NCBI GenBank assembly: GCA_013397435.1
Contig: VZRG01000204.1
Span: 62,001-126,000, forward strand
Direction: 5' to 3'
Length of the DNA: 64,000 nt
From: Erythrocercus mccallii
Lineage: Eukaryota > Chordata > Aves > Passeriformes > Dicruridae
A model generated the notes under the pieces. It was not told where the DNA came from. It worked only from the letters and a program-made list of their open reading frames with translations, and did no database searches. Both the position numbers and the translations under genes were made by a program. Positions 63,701 to 64,000 of this stretch are shown in pieces; position 1 is the first letter of the stretch, and every line of letters starts with the position of its first letter.

Positions 63701-63722
63701 GATGGTGGGCAACCAGTACTTG
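27691..63722 (+). CDS. MYBPC3: MYBPC3, cardiac myosin-binding protein C, 3'-partial (24 coding exons)
   Basis: cMyBP-C is a thick-filament protein of the cardiac sarcomere C-zone that tethers myosin heads and tunes contraction through phosphorylation of its M-domain. Twenty-four exons join in continuous phase to 801 codons plus one base, starting MPEPVKKT. Domain order with residue positions in this model: C0 Ig (about 10-97), Pro/Ala linker (98-140), C1 Ig (141-247), M-domain (248-360), C2 (361-449), C3 (450-540), C4 (541-631), C5 with cardiac insert (641-766) and the start of the C6 fibronectin III domain (767 on). C0, the LAGxGRR motif and the C5 insert distinguish it from the skeletal paralogues MYBPC1 and MYBPC2. 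The remaining C6-C10 exons lie beyond the window. The sequence tracks chicken cardiac MyBP-C closely. Exon coordinates are listed separately. Confidence 0.98.
27716..36470 (+). other. MYBPC3 intron 1 (8.8 kb)
   Basis: From gtaagg to the strong acceptor ctctctctttttttag. AT-rich noncoding; no transposon, RNA gene or coding segment recognised. A 16-bp tandem duplication is listed separately. The block at about 33,000-33,180 is more GC-rich without recognisable content. Confidence 0.85.
34870..34901. repeat. 16-bp tandem duplication
   Basis: tgatgctctgcaaaac occurs twice in direct succession in MYBPC3 intron 1. Confidence 0.9.
36471..36737 (+). CDS. MYBPC3: MYBPC3 exon 2 (C0 Ig domain)
   Basis: 267 nt encoding VSAFTKKPKTTEVTAGNTAV through GKEDDVTYAVIAGSSKVKFE to KEP. 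This is the cardiac-specific N-terminal C0 immunoglobulin domain with the Trp (KVKWQRAG) and the D-x-x-x-Y core (DDVTYAV). Donor gtatag. Confidence 0.97.
36738..38673 (+). other. MYBPC3 intron 2 (1.9 kb)
   Basis: Noncoding AT-rich sequence; acceptor taatttccag. Nothing else recognised. Confidence 0.9.
38674..38769 (+). CDS. MYBPC3: MYBPC3 exon 3 (Pro/Ala-rich linker)
   Basis: 96 nt, phase 1 to 1: EKSETVTPAEVVPAPAVSES then PAAPAESSQNTE. Proline/alanine-rich linker between C0 and C1. Donor gtaatg. Confidence 0.94.
38995..39081 (+). CDS. MYBPC3: MYBPC3 exon 4 (linker end, C1 start)
   Basis: 87 nt, phase 1 to 1: VSSAETQPEEPLDPIGLFVA then RPQDGEVTV. The DPIGLFV-RPQDGEVTVGG block is the conserved start of C1. 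Acceptor ttatttcag, donor gtgagt. Confidence 0.96.
39223..39371 (+). CDS. MYBPC3: MYBPC3 exon 5 (C1 Ig domain)
   Basis: 149 nt: GGNITFTAKVAGESLLKKPS, VKWFKGKWMDLGSKVGKHLQ, LHDNYDRNTK. C1 contacts actin and myosin S2/RLC. Acceptor ctcctacaag, donor gtacaa; leaves in phase 0. Confidence 0.97.
39372..40322 (+). other. MYBPC3 intron 5
   Basis: 951 nt of noncoding sequence with no repeat or other feature recognised. Confidence 0.9.
40323..40440 (+). CDS. MYBPC3: MYBPC3 exon 6 (C1 end)
   Basis: 118 nt: VYTFEMEIIEANMTFAGGYR then CEVSTKDKFDSSNFNLTVN. The GGYRCEVS motif holds the C1 core Tyr and Cys. Acceptor cggttctag, donor gtaagg; phase 1. Confidence 0.97.
40441..41810 (+). other. MYBPC3 intron 6
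   Basis: 1,370 nt of AT-rich noncoding sequence; nothing else recognised. Confidence 0.9.
41811..41859 (+). CDS. MYBPC3: MYBPC3 exon 7 (M-domain start, first phospho-motif)
   Basis: 49 nt: EAPLSGDLDIRAAFRR and two bases of a Thr codon. FRRT-S is the basic context of the first PKA site, whose serine is the first full codon of exon 8. Acceptor tcacatcag, donor gtgagt. Confidence 0.94.
41860..42702 (+). other. MYBPC3 intron 7
   Basis: 843 nt of noncoding sequence ending in acactcactcag. No repeat recognised. Confidence 0.9.
42703..42747 (+). CDS. MYBPC3: MYBPC3 exon 8 (LAGxGRR cardiac motif; possible cassette)
   Basis: 45 nt, phase 2 to 2: T-SLAGVGRRMTSAFL-S (model residues 264-279). This is the cardiac-specific insertion, LAGGGRR in chicken and human, with a Gly-to-Val change here. 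It lies between the RRTS and GRRMTS phosphorylation contexts. Donor gtagtc is weak (no G at +5). Because it is a multiple of three, skipping would remove the motif and keep the frame. Confidence 0.92.
42748..45001 (+). other. MYBPC3 intron 8
   Basis: 2,254 nt of AT-rich noncoding sequence; acceptor tattactgtacag. Nothing else recognised. Confidence 0.9.
45002..45058 (+). CDS. MYBPC3: MYBPC3 exon 9 (M-domain)
   Basis: 57 nt, phase 2 to 2: S-TEGHDDGAEFNFSSLLKK-R. Matches the chicken STEG...LNFSALLKKR and human DFSSLLKKR segments. Ends with two bases of the Arg codon preceding the microexon. Donor gtgagt. Confidence 0.95.
45059..45695 (+). other. MYBPC3 intron 9 (pyrimidine-rich 3' half)
   Basis: 637 nt. 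From about 45,515 the + strand is almost continuously C/T-rich up to ttgccaacag, an extended polypyrimidine region that could help define the following 3-nt exon. Confidence 0.85.
45696..45698 (+). CDS. MYBPC3: MYBPC3 exon 10, 3-nt microexon (AGA)
   Basis: Three bases flanked by ccaacag and gtaagc. Exon 9 ends AG and exon 11 starts C, so AG|A then GA|C gives Arg298-Asp299 and restores KKRDSF, the third cardiac phosphorylation context. Without these bases the join would read Ser-Ser and lose the RDS motif while keeping frame. Human MYBPC3 exon 10 is also 3 nt long and falls at the same codon and phase. Confidence 0.9.
45699..49742 (+). other. MYBPC3 intron 10 (4.0 kb)
   Basis: Begins gtaagc and ends ctggagtacag. 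Noncoding; includes a 142-codon open frame at 48,826-49,254 with no recognisable homology, treated as chance. Confidence 0.85.
45728..45777 (+). promoter_or_regulatory. Two RBFOX-type TGCATG motifs downstream of microexon 10
   Basis: TGCATG at 45728-45733 and 45772-45777, respectively 30 and 74 nt after the microexon. RBFOX proteins bind UGCAUG and typically promote inclusion of an exon when bound just downstream; they are expressed in heart and muscle. Function here is inferred. Confidence 0.5.
49743..49766 (+). CDS. MYBPC3: MYBPC3 exon 11 (24 nt, M-domain)
   Basis: C AGC TTC CTG CGC CCT TCA AAC CG followed by gtaaga: D-SFLRPSN-R, phase 2 to 2. It holds the Ser of KKRDSF (model Ser300). The chicken counterpart reads SFLRTANR. 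The polypyrimidine tract is weak (gttctggagtacag), so this is another small, potentially regulated exon. Confidence 0.9.
49767..50505 (+). other. MYBPC3 intron 11
   Basis: 739 nt of AT-rich noncoding sequence; acceptor ccctttctgtag. Confidence 0.9.
50506..50672 (+). CDS. MYBPC3: MYBPC3 exon 12 (M-domain helical bundle)
   Basis: 167 nt: GEGKSESQSDVDVWDILRKA, PPTEYEKIAFQYGITDLRGM, LKRLKRIKKEEKKST. This is the tri-helix bundle of the M-domain, with the conserved DLRGMLKRLK actin/calmodulin-binding segment. Donor gttggt is non-optimal. Leaves in phase 1. Confidence 0.96.
50673..51476 (+). other. MYBPC3 intron 12
   Basis: 804 nt of noncoding sequence with one 14-bp tandem duplication, listed separately; acceptor cttcatcatag. 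Confidence 0.9.
50809..50840. repeat. 14-bp tandem duplication (attatcatatacta)
   Basis: Two perfect adjacent copies plus four bases of a third in MYBPC3 intron 12. Confidence 0.88.
51477..51609 (+). CDS. MYBPC3: MYBPC3 exon 13 (C2 Ig domain)
   Basis: 133 nt: AFLKKLDPAYQVDKGQKIKL, MVEVANPDADVKWLKNGQEI, QVSG-S. The frame-keeping donor is AG|gtaaac at 51610. A better-looking gtgagt occurs 11 nt earlier (51599) inside codons for Val-Ser. Leaves in phase 2. Confidence 0.95.
51842..51844 (+). CDS. MYBPC3: MYBPC3 exon 14, 3-nt microexon (CAA)
   Basis: Three bases between ctaccaacttag and the optimal donor gtaagt. They complete AG|C (Ser) and begin AA|A (Lys), giving SGSKYIFE across exons 13-15, identical to the SGSKYIF segment of human and chicken cMyBP-C. 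Human exon 14 is likewise 3 nt at this phase. The small introns on both sides (232 and 435 nt) may aid its definition. Confidence 0.92.
51873..51910. repeat. Short direct repeats after microexon 14
   Basis: tatccagg occurs three times in about 38 nt (with gttc or tcta between), starting 28 nt downstream of the microexon donor. Confidence 0.8.
52280..52404 (+). CDS. MYBPC3: MYBPC3 exon 15 (C2 end)
   Basis: 125 nt: K-YIFEAVGNKRILTINHCSLA then DDAAYECVVGDEKSFTELFV. Ig signature DDAAYECVV is present. Acceptor ctcttttcag, donor gtgagc. Confidence 0.97.
52405..52977 (+). other. MYBPC3 intron 15
   Basis: 573 nt of noncoding sequence; acceptor tttatttccag. Confidence 0.9.
52978..53083 (+). CDS. MYBPC3: MYBPC3 exon 16 (C3 Ig, first part)
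   Basis: 106 nt: EPPILITHPLEDQMVMVGER then VEFECEVSEEGATVK-W. Contains the C3 core Cys and the Trp split across the junction. Donor gtaagg. Confidence 0.97.
53084..57084 (+). other. MYBPC3 intron 16 (4.0 kb)
   Basis: Noncoding. A GC-richer stretch at about 53,475-54,120 shows no recognisable repeat or gene; an 11-bp tandem array is listed separately. Acceptor tttggtatttcag. Confidence 0.85.
56116..56155. repeat. 11-bp tandem array (gtcacaaataa x3.5)
   Basis: Three perfect adjacent copies plus a partial fourth in MYBPC3 intron 16. Confidence 0.9.
57085..57251 (+). CDS. MYBPC3: MYBPC3 exon 17 (C3 Ig, second part)
   Basis: 167 nt: EKDGIELTREETFKYRFKKD, GKKQYLIINESTKEDSGHYT, VKTNGGVSVAELIVQ. 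EDSGHYTV is the Ig D-x-G-x-Y motif. Donor gtaggc; leaves in phase 1. Confidence 0.97.
57252..57631 (+). other. MYBPC3 intron 17
   Basis: 380 nt of noncoding sequence; acceptor cacgatatcag with a weak pyrimidine tract. Confidence 0.9.
57632..57797 (+). CDS. MYBPC3: MYBPC3 exon 18 (C4 Ig, first part)
   Basis: 166 nt: EKKLEVYQSIADLTVKARDQ, AVFKCEVSDENVKGIWLKNG, KEVIPDERIKISHIG-R. Nearly identical to chicken. Donor gtcagt. Confidence 0.97.
57798..58747 (+). other. MYBPC3 intron 18
   Basis: 950 nt of noncoding sequence with a local duplication at 58,463-58,527; acceptor catgtttccag. Confidence 0.9.
58463..58527. repeat. 24-bp direct duplication at 41-bp spacing
   Basis: caaacaatctaccttgacaa occurs at 58463 and 58504, with a nested partial copy (accttgacaaagatac) between them. 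Confidence 0.85.
58748..58854 (+). CDS. MYBPC3: MYBPC3 exon 19 (C4 Ig, second part)
   Basis: 107 nt: R-IHKLTIEDVTPEDEADYSFI then PQGFAYNLSAKLQFL. EDEADYSF is the Ig motif. Donor gtaagt. Confidence 0.97.
59019..59048 (+). CDS. MYBPC3: MYBPC3 exon 20 (30 nt, C4-C5 linker)
   Basis: EVKIDFVPRE, phase 1 to 1, identical to chicken and near-identical to human EVKIDFVPRQ. Strong acceptor ccccctccag, donor gtaaga. This is the short C4-C5 linker. Confidence 0.95.
59133..59138 (+). promoter_or_regulatory. RBFOX-type TGCATG in short intron 20
   Basis: One TGCATG 85 nt downstream of the 30-nt exon 20 and 73 nt upstream of exon 21. Possible small-exon inclusion signal; single-motif evidence. Confidence 0.3.
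59211..59347 (+). CDS. MYBPC3: MYBPC3 exon 21 (C5 Ig, first part)
   Basis: 137 nt: EPPKIHLDCLGQSPDTIVVV, AGNKLRLDVPVSGDPTPTVI, WQKVNK. Acceptor tttactatag, donor gtaatg; leaves in phase 0. Confidence 0.97.
59348..60845 (+). other. MYBPC3 intron 21
   Basis: 1,498 nt of noncoding sequence; acceptor ttgcttatctag. Nothing else recognised. Confidence 0.9.
60846..60923 (+). CDS. MYBPC3: MYBPC3 exon 22 (cardiac-specific C5 insert)
   Basis: 78 nt, phase 0 to 0: RNDLVRNHDDSMTPSENSSD then LNTDNK (model residues 688-713). This acidic/Ser-rich loop is the cardiac C5 insertion (about 28 residues in human, diverged in sequence). Chicken has KGELVHQSNEDSLTPSENSS here. The exon boundaries match the insert exactly. 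Donor gtatgt. Confidence 0.93.
60924..61458 (+). other. MYBPC3 intron 22
   Basis: 535 nt of noncoding sequence; acceptor gctgcccacag. Confidence 0.9.
61459..61618 (+). CDS. MYBPC3: MYBPC3 exon 23 (C5 Ig, second part)
   Basis: 160 nt: LLFESEGRVRVEMHEDHCVF, IIEGAEKEDEGVYRVILKNP, VGEDKADITVKVI. EDEGVYRV is the Ig motif. Donor gtaagt; phase 1. Confidence 0.97.
61619..63617 (+). other. MYBPC3 intron 23 (contains CR1)
   Basis: 1,999 nt. The 3' half is an antisense CR1 fragment that ends about 100 nt before the exon 24 acceptor (tcacactttcttcag). Confidence 0.9.
62565..63518 (-). mobile_element. CR1 LINE, 5'-truncated, antisense in MYBPC3 intron 23
   Basis: About 950 bp on the minus strand. The element's 3' end lies at about 62,565 (reverse complement of the GATTCTGTGAT terminal repeat) and the truncated 5' end at about 63,518. 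Minus-strand frames encode the C-terminal part of the CR1 ORF2 reverse transcriptase: VLGPALFIIFIDDLNEGIES with SKFINDTQLG, then in another frame AKKANGILAWISNSVASRTR, VSLYSALVRPHLKGCVQFWA, and RLRGDLIALYNSLKGG. The catalytic FADD-type motif reads FIND, and a frame change separates the two halves, so the copy is dead. Confidence 0.95.
63618..63722 (+). CDS. MYBPC3: MYBPC3 exon 24 (C6 fibronectin III start)
   Basis: 105 nt, phase 1 to 1: DVPDPPEAPTISNIGEDYCT then VQWQPPKYDGGQPVL. The PPEAP...VQW..P..DGG pattern is the start of an FnIII domain (C6). Donor gtaaga. The next exon (GYILERKKK in orthologues) is outside the window. Confidence 0.96.
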
Positions 63723-64000
63723 GTAAGAGTCCAAAATCATGAAGTCCCCTACAGCTTTGCATATATTTTTTGCTGCTCCTTTGAAATGGCACAGAAGGAT
63801 TCTCCGTTTAGACATAATGAAGGCTGACCCTCAGAAAGGAGCTGCTCTGATGAATTGAACCTTCACACTGCCTAGGTTCTCCCCCTCCAATTTTGGGGAG
63901 AGAGTGCCCCCTGCCTGTGCGATTTGAGTCAGAGAAGTATTTCAGCAAACTAAAGCACGAAAAGGTGATACGGAAAATAGCCAAAGCTAACTATTCTCAT
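63723..64000 (+). other. MYBPC3 intron 24, 5' part
   Basis: Noncoding sequence after the gtaaga donor to the window edge; no exon recognised. Confidence 0.85.

Overview
This is a bird nuclear chromosome window. Intron-rich genes, three CR1-type LINE fragments ending in or starting from the ATTCTATG/ATTCTGTG terminal repeats, and protein sequences that track chicken orthologues all point to Aves; the species cannot be named from the sequence.

Two protein-coding genes lie head to tail on the + strand. SPI1 (PU.1, the ETS-family master regulator of myeloid and B cells) occupies about 1-18,620: four coding exons are visible (5568-5661, 12953-13140, 16954-17101, 17781-18097), and the short first coding exon is not found, so the gene starts upstream of the window. 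After a roughly 9 kb intergenic spacer (CR1 fragments, a possible solo LTR, an AT minisatellite), MYBPC3 (cardiac myosin-binding protein C) starts at 27691 and runs off the right edge. I traced 24 coding exons with continuous reading phase (2,404 coding nt, 801 codons plus one base), covering C0, the Pro/Ala linker, C1, the phosphorylated M-domain, C2, C3, C4, C5 with its cardiac insert, and the start of C6 (FnIII). The order SPI1 then MYBPC3 matches the mammalian locus.

The most notable content is in MYBPC3 splicing. Two exons are only 3 nt long (AGA at 45696-45698, CAA at 51842-51844). They were placed by reading phase and splice signals and correspond to the known 3-nt exons 10 and 14 of human MYBPC3. 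Two RBFOX-type TGCATG motifs sit 30-80 nt downstream of the first. The cardiac-specific LAGGGRR element is encoded by a separate 45-nt in-frame exon with a weak donor, and here reads LAGVGRR. Exon 13 carries a strong GTGAGT decoy donor 11 nt upstream of the donor that keeps the frame. A 38-codon upstream ORF ends 2 nt before the MYBPC3 start codon.

The rest is ordinary intron and spacer with minor tandem duplications. No tRNA, rRNA, CRISPR or bacterial-type feature was seen, and no wholly new system was found.
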